Shown: in pieces, positions 23,924-35,557 of the stretch | Layout: every line of letters starts with the position of its first letter | How positions within the stretch are numbered: position 1 is the first letter of the stretch | Notes under the pieces: generated by a model | Databases searched by the model: none | Told to the model about the DNA's origin: nothing | The model's input: the letters and a program-made list of their open reading frames with translations, nothing else | Position numbers and translations under genes: made by a program | NCBI RefSeq assembly: GCF_042100115.1 | Contig: NC_091279.1 | Span: forward strand, 372,001-436,000 | Direction: 5' to 3' | DNA length: 64,000 nucleotides | Source of the DNA: Alternaria dauci | Taxonomy: Eukaryota > Ascomycota > Dothideomycetes > Pleosporales > Pleosporaceae

Positions 23924-25545
23924 TAGGTAATCCACCACTGCTTTCTCCCTTGTTACTTTGCGGCAAGCAGAATGCTGACTGGCCGCAATAGTAACAAGAA
24001 GAGCTTCTCCATCTCAGACTGGCGCTGGATGAGCATAGAACTTGAGAAAGGCGAAATGAAGAGTAGTGATGACGAGGATGGAATTCCAGACGACTGTAGT
24101 CAAGCTTCAAGTGAGCTACTGCATGCATGATCGGATATTCAATTCCTCTGTTCGCGTTTCGTTTGTCGGTAATGGAAGTAATGTTGGCTGGAACGTCCGG
24201 ATTGCTTATGCATTTTCGCAATGGAGTTCCCGGTATACCACCTGTCGTTTAGCATTTCCCCTCTTCTATTACTCACGAGACTGGGAGGGCTCGTAGCGCG
24301 CGTTCAACTACCTAATCGGTAGCATTTCCTTTTTTTCATTTGTTCAGACAGATTTCCTTCCTGTATATCACTCGTTCAATACACGAATATGCATATATTC
24401 AACCATGATCTCCGTCTTCCCCAACCTTCACAGATCACTGCATCCACTCATCACATACCTCACCTCTACACACCATCTCGTGATTATTAAATTTACCTCG
24501 GTCCGAATACCTCCTCAGTCCAGGCTCCCATCCAGGCTTCCCTAGCTCAAACTTATCACCCTGCATGACCAGGCAAGAATACCCTAGTCCACCACACCAA
24601 CACCCGCCTCCACCTTCCAGACTTTCGGGACACACCAAAGCTTCCCACTAGCATCAAACGCTGGAGCTGAAGGCTTGAGTCTATCGCTTTCGCGCTCGCA
24701 ACAGCGCACGCATGCTTGAATGTGCTATCTTAGTGTGGGTCTAGCAATGTAGACGGAACTTAATCGGTGATTGCAATTGCGCCACTGCCGTTGCGGGTCG
24801 TTAGGGGTAGATCCTGTTATCATGGTGACTGCACGGCATAGGGCAGGTACGGCCGACGCGCAAAGGCCATCGGGATCTCTTCCGTCTTGGGGTGTCAGCA
24901 CAGGAGGAGGTTAGTTGGTATTGTTTTTGTTCTGGAGATGGCTTTTGCTTGGCACCTGAATGGATGTATTGGTCTCGAGCGCTGGCTTGCACTGGTTAAA
25001 AGTCTCCTATATATCATTAGACGAGCAGGTGACAACATCCGTAGTCAATATACGCGAGCACGAAGGCAGTCGCAAACGAGGCAACACGCAAAAAACTTCG
25101 CCTCACATCACAGGCATATACAGTTAACAAGATATACTATGTATAGTGTGATATCATTAGACTATCCATGAGAGATGGTGCTGCTACAAACAAGGACGCA
25201 GGGCCTCCAGGTCTCCAAGAAAAGAACGTGACATTGCGTGACGAAACCGAAGGGTATAAGAATGAATCGCTTCTTCGTAGAAGCATGAATGCAGTGAAGC
25301 TCGTAAAGTCGTGGACCAAAAAAAGGTCATTCAACGTATTTTGTATGCGTGAAGCAGAGAAGGGAGGGCGTGAGCCTAATCGCGGAGGCTCGAACGCGAC
25401 AAAAAAAAATGTGGTAAAAGACCGTTAAAACGAAGACCGTGGAGATTGTGTTGAGGGGGCAACCTCAAATAGATACTGCAAACGCCTGCAGTGCTGGGTG
25501 GCGGCCTCGAGATGGATGTCAAGACTTTCGATCAACCAAGGCGTC
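23924..25545. other. Convergent 3' flanks, 1.6 kb
   Basis: The first ~200 bp contain an open frame that could be an alternative 3' exon of the ankyrin gene. The rest shows no gene; both neighbours point into it. Confidence 0.45.
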
Positions 25546-28266
25546 TTATACGCTAGGAAGCCAGAAGGAAAGCAAAAACTGCCCCACAAGGCGTGATGTA
25601 TACTTTGTCTGGTTATCACTCGAGATGCTCACCGCCTGACGTTGTTGCAGGAAATCAACTGAATTCTTGTTAGCAACAGATCCAATCCGCATACCCACGC
25701 CGGAGCGGTATTGGGTGTACTCACTATTCTCCTTGACCAATTGCGCAACCTGCCTCACAAAGCTCACACTGTCTGCATCTCCAAAGCCTGCCTCCTTCTC
25801 CCAGTCGTGATCTGCGTCACGCATAGGGTTGTGCTTGCGATTGTACTTCCATCGGAATATCTGCTGCACGAAATGCATCCGTTTGTCAATCTCACGACAC
25901 GCGATGTCCGCCTGGCTCTGGGTATCTCTCTGATCCAAGCCCTCTGTGGTAGCCTTGGTAGACATGACAAGATGTATGGTCTTTTGCTGGTCTTCAAGCG
26001 CCATGCACATTCCTAGTACCGCGACAAACGCCGCTAGCCATTTGTCACAACCTTTGGAGGATTTGAAGATCTGCTGAAGCTTGTTGAGGACAGTGGTTTG
26101 TATCGAGCGTTGGAGGCGCGAGAAGAAGTATTTGAGTTGCCGGTTGGTCATGCGCGGTGACGTGTAGTTTTCAACGTAGGAGTTGTGGCCGCTGTACGAG
26201 TGCATACGGGACAGTGTGGCAACTTTCGTTTCTTCGGCGATAGTGAGCGTGTGTGACATGATGAAGGTTACTACAATGAGACGGAAGATCTCGCGGAGTA
26301 GCTTTGCTTCGTCTTCCGATTTGGGTTTCACGCGCGTCATCAACTTGAAGAGTTTCTGCTGGAAGTCGTTGTCGTCTTCCATCCAACAGAGTTCGCCAAA
26401 GGCATCGAGGTGGTGGTCGACAATATCGGTGATGTACTTGTCGTACTTCTTTTCTTCGTTGTGATTGATGTGTACCATGCCTAAGGCTGGGCTTTGCTTC
26501 CGGACCGCGACTCTTGTATGCGTAATAGGATCGGTCATGTACTGGATTTGTACCAACAAAGCGTCTCCACGAGGTATAAATTCGTATACCTTCACTGGTA
26601 TCCGAGGCATACTGTCCTGGCCGCATGTCATCATCACGGTGAGTTCGACGCTCCCCCACTGCTGGATGTACTGAGTCACAAAGTGCGTCAGGTTTGCGTC
26701 CTCATGCATCTGCGTGACTAGGGAAGGAAGGAAGTACGGCGACAAGTCGATCAGCTTCAGCCGGTTGCATCCAAGGCCACAATCGGCATTTGGACGCTGT
26801 GACCGCTTGAAACAGCGCTCGCATATATCGCCTGGTCCACATTTATCTCTCTGCAACACGCAATGCCAGCAAGCAACGATCTTGCGCATGTCATGCGCTG
26901 CTTTGGCAACAGTTGGCTCGAGATGGGTGCCCAACGCCCTGCCCCCAGACTTCGCCGCTAATGCTTTTTGTGCGGCACTCTGGGACGATTCTGGCTCAGG
27001 AGATGCATTAAAGCTCGTTTCTGGCACACTTCTCATGGTGGGGTAATCAGCCTTGATAGGAGGATGTTGCGCTTGTTGTATCTGCGGCAGTTGTTGCATA
27101 TGAGTGTACTGAGTCTGATACTGGTCGAACATCATTCCAGGATCAGAATGCTGATACGAGGAGTACATGCCGTCGGAACTTCCTGGACTGGGCGCAGAAG
27201 GGCTTATCTCTGGCTGGTACGGTGACCTTGAGTGGTAGCCGGTTGATGATGCCGTCGACGGTGGGGCAGGAAATTGGTTGCTGGTGATGTAATTATCCGT
27301 AAACAAACTAGACGAGGCGTTGTAATTGACGAAATTATGCTGATCAGGCGGCGGTGATGCACGCGTTAGTTGCATCTCAATCGACTGGTGAGTAGGTAGT
27401 TGCGTCCTTGGTACATGGTCGTACGAGCGATGAGAGATATTCTGCCCCTGCGTGAAGTATAGGTCCCCTTGAAACGATGTAGTAGGCTCGCTGGGCGAGA
27501 TTAAGGAGGAAGGATCTGTGTATTGAGATGCCCACGAGTCCACGTCGATCAAATAGTCTGAGTAATTGATGTGGTCGCTCGCGGGGTCGAAAACGACGTG
27601 GCCGGATCGAGGAACCATCGAAGAACGCGAAGGTGCTTGTCCGTTCCAAGGGTCATGGCGAGGTGGCTGAGTGGTGTAGTTGTGGTTGAACATGTTGGTC
27701 TGAGGATGTACTGGTGAAGTGTGGTGCAAGTGTTGAGTTTGCATAGCATACTGTTGCTGATATTGTTGAGCATCAGCCATTGTAGCGTTGAAGGCCGCTT
27801 GTACCTCTGTGAAGGTGTCAGCAGAGATATGTGAGCTGGTCCAAGACAACAAACCTTGGTCACTGAGTATCATGCTGGAATCTACCGCGGGCATGGAGTG
27901 ATATGAACTTTGGGTTGACATGGTGTTGCCGTTGTGGTGGTAATTGGGTGAGAAATCGGTCATCTCCCCCTCAAAGGATGAACCTTCGGGTGTCCTTACG
28001 GACGTGGGAGAAGTCGAAGAACTGTCATTCTCCCATTGCATATACTCGGGCGGTTGATCTTGAGGTAGTTCCAGCTGTTGCGATAAATTGCGGCTCGCAA
28101 GTGGTGGGGTCGCAAGCGGGCCAGGGGAATGTCCAGTATGATTGATTAGGGAGTCTGTTGGCGTTTTCGACCGTCGGTTATCGAATTGGCCATATACAAA
28201 TGCATGCGGATCGATGAAAACCGGTTGTTCCTGGTACGGGGGGTAGTGCTGAGGGTATGTCGACAT
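25546..28266 (-). CDS. Large Gln-rich zinc-cluster-like transcription regulator
   Basis: 906 codons unspliced. A 66-nt stop-free intron at 25724-25659 (GTGAGT, GCTAAC, TTCAG) is very likely removed (junction KENIDFLQQ), giving 884 aa. The N-terminal ~430 residues are rich in Gln, Ser, Tyr and Pro, like activation domains. Near residue 465 there is a Cys cluster, CWHC-x6-C-x5-C-x2-C-x10-C-x3-C, with a basic VLQRDK loop. This looks like a Zn2Cys6 variant with a longer last loop and a seventh Cys. The ~400-residue C-terminal half is helical and conserved-looking, without a domain I can name. The last ~28 codons may hold another optional 54-nt in-frame intron. It is probably a nuclear DNA-binding regulator; the target is unknown. 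Confidence 0.8.
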   Translation of the reverse strand: MSTYPQHYPPYQEQPVFIDPHAFVYGQFDNRRSKTPTDSLINHTGHSPGPLATPPLASRNLSQQLELPQDQPPEYMQWENDSSSTSPTSVRTPEGSSFEGEMTDFSPNYHHNGNTMSTQSSYHSMPAVDSSMILSDQGLLSWTSSHISADTFTEVQAAFNATMADAQQYQQQYAMQTQHLHHTSPVHPQTNMFNHNYTTQPPRHDPWNGQAPSRSSMVPRSGHVVFDPASDHINYSDYLIDVDSWASQYTDPSSLISPSEPTTSFQGDLYFTQGQNISHRSYDHVPRTQLPTHQSIEMQLTRASPPPDQHNFVNYNASSSLFTDNYITSNQFPAPPSTASSTGYHSRSPYQPEISPSAPSPGSSDGMYSSYQHSDPGMMFDQYQTQYTHMQQLPQIQQAQHPPIKADYPTMRSVPETSFNASPEPESSQSAAQKALAAKSGGRALGTHLEPTVAKAAHDMRKIVACWHCVLQRDKCGPGDICERCFKRSQRPNADCGLGCNRLKLIDLSPYFLPSLVTQMHEDANLTHFVTQYIQQWGSVELTVMMTCGQDSMPRIPVKVYEFIPRGDALLVQIQYMTDPITHTRVAVRKQSPALGMVHINHNEEKKYDKYITDIVDHHLDAFGELCWMEDDNDFQQKLFKLMTRVKPKSEDEAKLLREIFRLIVVTFIMSHTLTIAEETKVATLSRMHSYSGHNSYVENYTSPRMTNRQLKYFFSRLQRSIQTTVLNKLQQIFKSSKGCDKWLAAFVAVLGMCMALEDQQKTIHLVMSTKATTEGLDQRDTQSQADIACREIDKRMHFVQQIFRWKYNRKHNPMRDADHDWEKEAGFGDADSVSFVRQVAQLVKENSEYTQYRSGVGMRIGSVANKNSVDFLQQRQAVSISSDNQTKYTSRLVGQFLLSFWLPSV

Positions 28267-29902
28267 GGTGTGCAGGCGGCCGCTGGGGGCCGAATAGATG
28301 TTAGGGTCTCCCTAGACCTTGCGCATCAGACGGCTGTGAGAATCCTGTGTGGGTTGATGTCCCGGTGCGCGACCCACGGACTGAAGATCGTGAAGACGGG
28401 AAGGAAAACGGCTCGTACCCGCGCAGAACAGCGATGCGCAACAGGGAACGACGCGCGGGACAGGTCCGACCAGAATGAGGGACGTCCACCGCGACTCGAG
28501 GAGGACGCGCAAGAAGAATCTGTCTCAGAATGGCTGATTGTCAGAAGTTCAGACGGCGATTAGTCTGGTGGCATTCGTGCCCATCTTACGCTGCCCCGCG
28601 AGGACCGGTGAAGGACAACCGCCAAATGCAAGCTATTGGCTTAGCTGCATGCATCCGCACAGCTTTTAGATCGCACCAAACCACAACCAACCTTCGTGCT
28701 GCCTCCGCGCTGTGCTGAAAATCACCGATTGTTTGAAACTGAAATAGAATCGCGAAAGTGGCTGGTCACGTCCAATTTTGCGCTTCCGAGTCGCGCTTTT
28801 CGCTCATTCTGTGAGTCGATTTCTGAAACACATGGGAGTTATCCCCAGCCGCCTCGACGTGCCTCAGGCATAAGTTTATGCGGTGCACAGCCTGCGCCTT
28901 GTTCGCTAAGCCGAACCTCATCAAATGCAGCCTTGGTGGAACGAATGAAGGTCGTACTGAAGGTGATGGCTGGTTGAGCAATTGCGAGTTCCGACCTAGT
29001 GCGGCTCTGCAGTGCTCACCGGTTGACAAGCTGCCAGCTCATGCTGCGGGGTGTGACATATGTGCGGGAACCCAGTCCAATTGCTTTGCTCCGGTAATAT
29101 GTCATACCATTGTTTCTATCCGGATGCGCGCATCGATGGGATGTGAGCACTCTTTGTAAGATGGCCTGTCGGCTGCCAACGCACAGTGGTGCAAGGAAAG
29201 GTAAGCCGAACGATGAAGCGGCTGTCGCGCATGGTGTATTGCTCGACGTGCTTGACTCGCATATCTGAAGTAAAACCCCTAGAGACACGATTGCCAGGTT
29301 CTCTCAATATCGCAAAGGAAAAACACGCCCAAAATGCCGTGGACAGTTGTATGTCTGCCGCTATGCGTGTGCTCATATCTGGGAGGGCGCTCGGAATCAC
29401 ATCCTCCTATAGGGGCTATGCCCAAACGGGTCTAGAGGTGTGGGTACAACCGATGAGGAACATGATCTTCGCATGACGGGCTTCCACCACGCACCACGAG
29501 ACAACGATTAGCGTCAAAAGTGGACTGCGCCACAGGAGGTGTTGGGTGTATTATCGTTTTACATTCGAACCTCACACAGTCCCCACAAGGAGGTGAGAGA
29601 TGCACAGCATGCCTGACCACGTGGGAGTAACCGGGCCGCGATCGGCATTGCTTCCAAGACTATCGATGGGATGCTCGAAAATACCTCGAAAGGACGCATC
29701 GCATGCTGCAACTTCGTGAATGCGTGAACAAAATCGTACGTAATCCAATGAATGAAAGAGCAGCTGACGCAGATGCGGAACCAGGTAGTCCGGAACTGCC
29801 TCTTGTTGCCAAGTACCACGACCTGGAGGAAACACGAAGACATTGTATCCTTGCTGACAGTCGGAACAAGAGCCATAAAATACTATTCGAAACAGGTTCT
29901 GC
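28267..29902. other. Gene-free stretch, 1.6 kb
   Basis: Upstream of the zinc-cluster regulator (minus) and downstream of the acyltransferase (minus). Short frames only; nothing recognised. Confidence 0.45.
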
Positions 29903-31375
29903 CTACGTACCACGAGGCTGTGCATACCTGAGCAACTCCTCGTCCCTCATCAATCGATCATGGCAACCTTTTTCCAAGCACACGCATACCTCGATACCTT
30001 CGTCGATGGCATTGTCTTTGACATCCGCCCTACTCGGATATACGAATACATAGCCCTCAAACTGGGGATCCGGAAAACGGATGGCTTTCGCAACACCAAA
30101 ACCGAAATCATGTTTCTGGTATACACTCATGCCTTGCCAGCTCGTACCCGCCAAGTCCATACCCAGAAATGAGCTCATGTTAATGCTTATCCATCGCCTA
30201 TCGTCTAGTCCTGCAATCCACTCAGGCAGCTCGGCAACATACTGCGGAGTGATGGTCTTGATCGAGTTTCGCACTCTTTGCGCAAGCTCCGGAAGATTGT
30301 TTTCGGCGATGAGTTCAGAGATCTTGATTGGCTCCATGCGGGGAAGCGCAACGGCATTGCCCATCATTGTCTCTGGCAAGGGCGGGTCCAAGACCTTTCG
30401 TGTATTGACCGCATGTACCAGTATGACCTTCTTGGTAAGGTCAGGATGTAAAAGGTCGAGCTTGGATCGTGTGATGCTCTTCCAGAGAACCGACATGATT
30501 GCATCGTACGTCGAGATCCAACTTTCTCCCGTCTTTGTCATCGCTCGAGATTTGAGTTCCTCCGTCTTACTCTTAGGAAAATGCCACATCCGGATAGCCA
30601 ATTCGGGCATCTTGAAATCAGCCGGTGGCGGTGGAGGGGGTCCACCGCCATCCTTGAGCACAGGAAACTTGCGGTCAAGTTCTTTCCATCGCGCGGCTTC
30701 CGGTTTCTTCGCACTGAGACGCGATCGGTTCATTATGCCCTGAGGCAGTGCTTGGAAAGGACTTCCATTGACTACTGCTGCAGAGTTCTGCGCCCAAGTA
30801 GTGAGAAATCCGTCGCATCCTGGGCCATCGGAACAGTTGTGGTGAATAGCCACACCGAGTATAAGACCGCCTTTGATGAAGTTGATCTGAAACGTCGATA
30901 TGATGAGATCGTCTTGCTGGTTGTCCCCAAGAGGCGAGAACAGCTGTTTCTCTGTCACCGCCTTCGGCAAGAGCATGTGACCTTTGAAAGTTGCGGCGGG
31001 GAAATCATTCTTATCAAGCTCATCGAACGACGGGAAGGTGTCCTCCAAGTCCTGCACGAACAGACTGGCTTCACTGTCTTTCTTCTTTGTCACCCACAGT
31101 CGACCGTTCTCCGCATCCATTTTCAAGCCGCCAGCAAGGATGAGGAACTGACTCAAGGTAAACTCCAAACCCTTGGTCATGCTGTCCACAATGGCTGCCT
31201 TATCAATGGTTTGTGGAAACTTGAAGATTTCTACGATCTGGACATAGATCTTTGGCATCGTGTGGTCCATATCAGAGAGCACGAACCGCTCTTCTGCGGG
31301 AGCGTTCCCCCAGCCCGCTGGGCGAATTCGGATTTCTTTTGCAGACATGGTATCTTGCTGAGGTGAAACTGACAT
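29903..31375 (-). CDS. BAHD-like acyltransferase (trichothecene 3-O-acetyltransferase type)
   Basis: A single exon of 490 aa, or 481 aa from the ATG at 31348, which begins MSAKEIRIRP. The family transfers acyl groups from acyl-CoA to hydroxyls or amines of metabolites. Both hallmark motifs are visible: the catalytic HxxxD as HNCSDG (in VAIHHNCSDGPG, ~residue 179) and a C-terminal DFGFG (~residue 440), corresponding to DFGWG. Length is normal for the family. It is transcribed away from a Zn2Cys6 factor 1.25 kb away, which suggests a small regulated metabolic unit. The substrate cannot be told from sequence. The motifs are intact, so the enzyme is probably active. Confidence 0.87.
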   Translation of the reverse strand: MSVSPQQDTMSAKEIRIRPAGWGNAPAEERFVLSDMDHTMPKIYVQIVEIFKFPQTIDKAAIVDSMTKGLEFTLSQFLILAGGLKMDAENGRLWVTKKKDSEASLFVQDLEDTFPSFDELDKNDFPAATFKGHMLLPKAVTEKQLFSPLGDNQQDDLIISTFQINFIKGGLILGVAIHHNCSDGPGCDGFLTTWAQNSAAVVNGSPFQALPQGIMNRSRLSAKKPEAARWKELDRKFPVLKDGGGPPPPPPADFKMPELAIRMWHFPKSKTEELKSRAMTKTGESWISTYDAIMSVLWKSITRSKLDLLHPDLTKKVILVHAVNTRKVLDPPLPETMMGNAVALPRMEPIKISELIAENNLPELAQRVRNSIKTITPQYVAELPEWIAGLDDRRWISINMSSFLGMDLAGTSWQGMSVYQKHDFGFGVAKAIRFPDPQFEGYVFVYPSRADVKDNAIDEGIEVCVCLEKGCHDRLMRDEELLRYAQPRGT

Positions 31376-32629
31376 GACGCCCAGCAGCTACAGACCTTGC
31401 AACAAATAAGAGACAAAAAGAAAACTCAATCACCAGGAACGAAGGAATTCGCAAGACTATCATGTCAAGATGTTGCCGCCGCATGCCCTGCAGTGTGGAG
31501 GTCACTAGTTGTGCAGCGGCTGGGAGGCACTACGCCGGTGCGAGTTTCTGCATTCGGCAAAGCACTAATACTAACTCGCTCGCCATGCCCCATGTCGAAT
31601 AGAAACCAGGTGCCGAAACTAAGCGCGGCATGCGGCAATGGCTGCGACACGAGCTTGATTAGAAGCAAGCCTCATCGCGTGCATACTTCCTCAACGTCCA
31701 ACGCCGGACTTTGTTAACTATCTTTGCTATATGTCAACTTCAGCGTAAGCACATCTCCTCTGAATTATTATATCGCACCACAAAACGCCCTGAACACGAG
31801 TCGAATCAACAACAACGGCATGGAAATGCTACTGGCCATCACTACGCCTCCACGGTGCATGCTGTGACGTACGTCGTATGCACCTAGGGCGCACACTAGT
31901 GTCCGATGGAATTCTGCTAAAAGTACTGAATGTCGCTACTGTTGGATGCTGGTAGCTCCTGCATGATTCTTTTGCAGGTAATTTAGCAAAAGGTTCGCGG
32001 TCGCAATCACAATCAGTACTTCTAATGTTCCTGCTACCAAACCATCATGGTTACATCACCGTCACGATTTGAGCAGTACCAATGTCAGTCTTTTGCGCAT
32101 CGCTTACCTAGATATACCATCGAACTGGGCGTTTAATCTACAATTCTCTGGTCCGCACTTAAAGATTACAAAGTAGCTTCCCCCCGATAACTTATATTAA
32201 ACACAAAAGCTAGAGGCCTGCATTGACTTATGCTTCGCAACCTACTTACGTATGTATTCTGCTAGGACGAAAACATGCGAACACCTCCAGAACATATTGC
32301 GGGAAAGAAGACTTGGGAAAGTCAAACTTCCGTAGTTCATTCCGATACTCCGCGTACCCGTCTTATAATCCGCGTTCAGTTCCATCGGGCAAGAAACCGC
32401 AGATCTTCGTTTAGGCGTCCTCTCCTCGATGTGAACAGCCAATGGCATGAGAGACTGTGGGGCGCTAGCCGCTACCATCAAAACCTGGCACGGCCCTCAT
32501 TTTGCTTTCACGACCGGGAGCTGGTGCCGGAATAATTGATCGGACTGCACGAGTGTACGCTCAATGTTCAGTGATACGTAAGTTTTGGGCGCGACGGGGC
32601 CTTCTACAAACTGCTACTACAACACCGGA
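31376..32629. promoter_or_regulatory. Shared divergent intergenic region (acyltransferase / Zn2Cys6 factor)
   Basis: 1.25 kb between two divergent start codons, so it contains both promoters. The 31700-32250 part is AT-richer than the surrounding genes. I could not identify a clear CGG-Nx-CCG pair for a zinc-cluster protein by eye. Confidence 0.5.
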
Positions 32630-35027
32630 ATGTCCGAAGAATCAGCCGTTATGCTGCGCAGGAACGGGAAGCCGAGGTTAGTCATCCCGACTGTCGTAAT
32701 CGAAATGAGATGCTTTGTAGATGGGAACTAATGCTGTATTCATAGGTCGTGCGAACCATGTCGCATATCGAAAATCAAGTGCGACCATGCCACGCCGACA
32801 TGCTCAAAGTGTCAAGCTCGTGGGATGACAGAGCACTGCTTCTACCATCCCAACCCTATGACCAAGCCTGCTGGTACTCCACGCAAGAAGCCAGAGCCGC
32901 GTCGTCGGAGGTTAGATGGGCATGCTTCATCGTTCAGTCAGGGAAGGCTGACACCGCTGACATTGAGTCCGCCAACATTGAGGAACGATGCTGGGTTTGT
33001 CCCTTGGCCTACCCCTCCAGAATCTGCTACAAGAACAACACAAAGCGGGCCCAATCCATCAAGGAACTTCTTCTTAGGTTCCACAAGCTATGCTGCTGTC
33101 TTCACAGAGGAGCACCCCTTGCCAGACACAGTGCATGAACAGCCATCTGAGAGGCTGAGTATAACCCCTTCGGCATCGAGTAGAGGTATGGGACATCGGC
33201 ACTGCCAGTTTTCACTAGGAGACACGATAGTGTCTACTCTTCAGCCCTTTTCCTTTTTCGAAAGATCTCTCAATATGTACTTTGATATGCACAAGGATCC
33301 TGCTCTGGTTGGTCCACTTTTCCTCTCCGCAATGCCACAGCTGCGTAAAGACGTAGAACAACTCCACACTGCTGGTAGTCACGTATATCCTCTGTACGCT
33401 GAGATAACAAGGAACTCCGCTCGACCAATGAAGATCCCTTCAGATATGCGACCGTCGGAATTTCACACGCTCTTCACAGGAAAAAACTTGAGATGGGAGG
33501 TGCTAGGCTTGATCTTGGCGGTTGCCGGCTCTAATGCCCAATACACATCACCTAACGATCCTCTGTTTATGCTAGAAGACGGCAAGCAAATGAACCGGGA
33601 GGAGTTCATCGAAGACGTAATGCACGCAACCAACACGTGCATCAACATCTGCCAAACGCATGGCGCCGTGAATGAGCTCATGACATGTCTCGTCTACATC
33701 AACATGATGGTAGTTAGTAGTTTCTATGGAGACAACCGTGCGTCAATCTATACTCCTGAGAGCTACGTCACAATTGCTAACCTGTCTAGATCATGCTTCA
33801 TGGAGGCGTATGGGTGACAGCGTTTCCGCTCTTTACGCCGCAGGCATACATTGCGAAGCCTGTAACGTAGATGGTACCAACGCAGAACCGTTCTTTATGC
33901 GCGAATTCAGAAGGCGACTCTACGCAGCAATATATCGCTCCGACAAAAGCCTAGCTGTGTTCTATGGACGACCTCCTATGATGGGTTGGAGGTACAGTGA
34001 CCGCAAGATGTTATTGGACATTAGCGATCAGGCTGTGACCTCGGAAGATCCAGACGTACTCAATGCTGAGCTCTCGAAGCTAGACAGCGCAGGCTGGAAC
34101 ACAGAAGGACATCTTCACCCTGCTACTTTTGGCAGAATGAGGTGTCAGCTCGCCGTGTTCAAAGAGAGACTGCTAGAGCAGAGTCTGGCAGGTGAAAAGG
34201 ATAGTGATGTGGTGCGGAACGTGGAGTACGTCTGGCCCTCGATCTCTTCTCTACATTTTGCTAACGCGGTCAGAGCGATATCGGCTGAATGTGCAGCATG
34301 GTGGAACGCATTGCCAACGCACCTTAGATATGACACCTACACGGAAGAGGCCGCATGGGTGGGGCGTGGTCCTGGCCTAGCCATGCGACTAATCGCTTAT
34401 TATCTGGACTACCTGCATGTCCATTTCCAAACGCAACGTCTACTTCACCGGATTACGCAACAAGCGCTCCCAACGCTACTGGAGGTGTCGCTAAAACTAC
34501 TCGTCACATCCCTTGTGTCAACCAAGCCGCAAAACGGCGATTACGAAACTCGTCGTCACTTCCCCACCGTCATATTATTCTACTGTTCCCCGGCCGCCGG
34601 TGTCCTGGCACTAGAGCTTCGAAGATGCACGATTGAAGGCGTATCACTGCCTGATACAATAACCCGAGCAGATGTCATCCGAAATCTTTCCGTGCTAACT
34701 TCGTGTCTGGAATGGATAGTTCTTCCCGGCGACGGAAACCACAAGCTATGCAGCGAACTCAACAAGATGCTTGCACTGGTGCTCGAGGAAGTTCTCAATT
34801 ACGTGCCTCCAACAAACAGTGGGCAAGGACAAGGCGATGAAACTGCAGCTATGACTGGGGCGGGGCAAGGCTTCTTCGACATGCCCATGATTGAGGGCTT
34901 GGAACCTATACCGACTGAGAGCGAGGACTTTCTGAATTGGCTGGATAATGCAACGTGGAACAACACGGTAAGACAAATAAACGTAAATAAATCTAGGGCT
35001 TGCTAACTTTACCAGGACATATTCTAA
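32630..35027 (+). CDS. Zn2Cys6 transcription factor with fungal-specific middle domain
   Basis: Four exons: 32630-32676, 32746-33737, 33790-34967 and 35016-35027 (introns of 69, 52 and 48 nt, all with CTAA branch sites) give 742 aa. The first intron splits the zinc cluster. After splicing the cluster is complete: C18-x2-C21-x6-C28-x6-C35-x2-C38-x8-C47, with the basic RISKIK loop. The middle holds the fungal transcription factor domain, with WRRMGDSVSALYA and a FFMREFRRRLYAAIY segment followed by GRPPMMGWRYSD, typical of this class. The last exon adds only Asp-Ile-Phe and the stop. If the last intron is retained, the end becomes VRQINVNKSRAC. A nuclear regulator, plausibly of the divergent acyltransferase gene. 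Confidence 0.9.
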
Positions 35028-35254
35028 GCGATACAAGGATACTACTATGACAAGGAAATGAAAACGCGACACAATCTTGGAAGCCATATGACACCGGGCA
35101 CCGGCATATACCGAAAACTCAACCCAACATTGAACAAGCCTGAGATGGCTTCTTCAAAGCTTCAGCCCGTATGCTGTAAGCACACGAAATGTTCAATCAC
35201 TGAAACTTCGCAATACTCCAGATAACCTCCCTCTCTTCAGCAATAGTAGCTTCC

Positions 35255-35557
35255 CTAGAGACCAGCGAAGTATGCCGCTCGCGCCGCAGCTCTTGTTTCT
35301 TTTTCTTCCGATTTCTTCTGCACTTGGCTGCTTGATTGCGACGTCGCTTCATATGCTGCTGTCGGCGTTAGCGAGATCCCGAGTTCAGCAGGGTGTGTCA
35401 ACTTACACTTCCGGTTCAACATCTTCGCCAGAATACTCTTTGATGTTGACTTTGTTGACATCAATGAGTTCGCGTCGGATGATGTGTATGGTGGTGGTGC
35501 AGTAGTGGAGTAGCGTGGCAGATCGGTAGGAGAAGTTTTGTTGAAGGGAGAAGACAT
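35255..35557 (-). CDS. Small orphan protein
   Basis: 100 codons unspliced, or 84 aa after removal of the 48-nt stop-free intron 35406-35359 (GTAAGT donor, GCTAAC branch, GACAG acceptor). The N-terminal half is Ser/Thr/Pro-rich (TTAPPPYTSSD) and the C-terminal half is charged and Ala-rich (KKSEEKETRAAARAAY). No signal peptide or membrane helix. No family recognised. The convincing intron is the main support that this is a gene. Confidence 0.55.
   Translation of the reverse strand: MSSPFNKTSPTDLPRYSTTAPPPYTSSDANSLMSTKSTSKSILAKMLNRKCKLTHPAELGISLTPTAAYEATSQSSSQVQKKSEEKETRAAARAAYFAGL

Noticed and set aside
30581..31366. 261-codon plus-strand frame opposite the acyltransferase
   Set aside because: Shadow of the acyltransferase coding strand; the real gene has both catalytic motifs.
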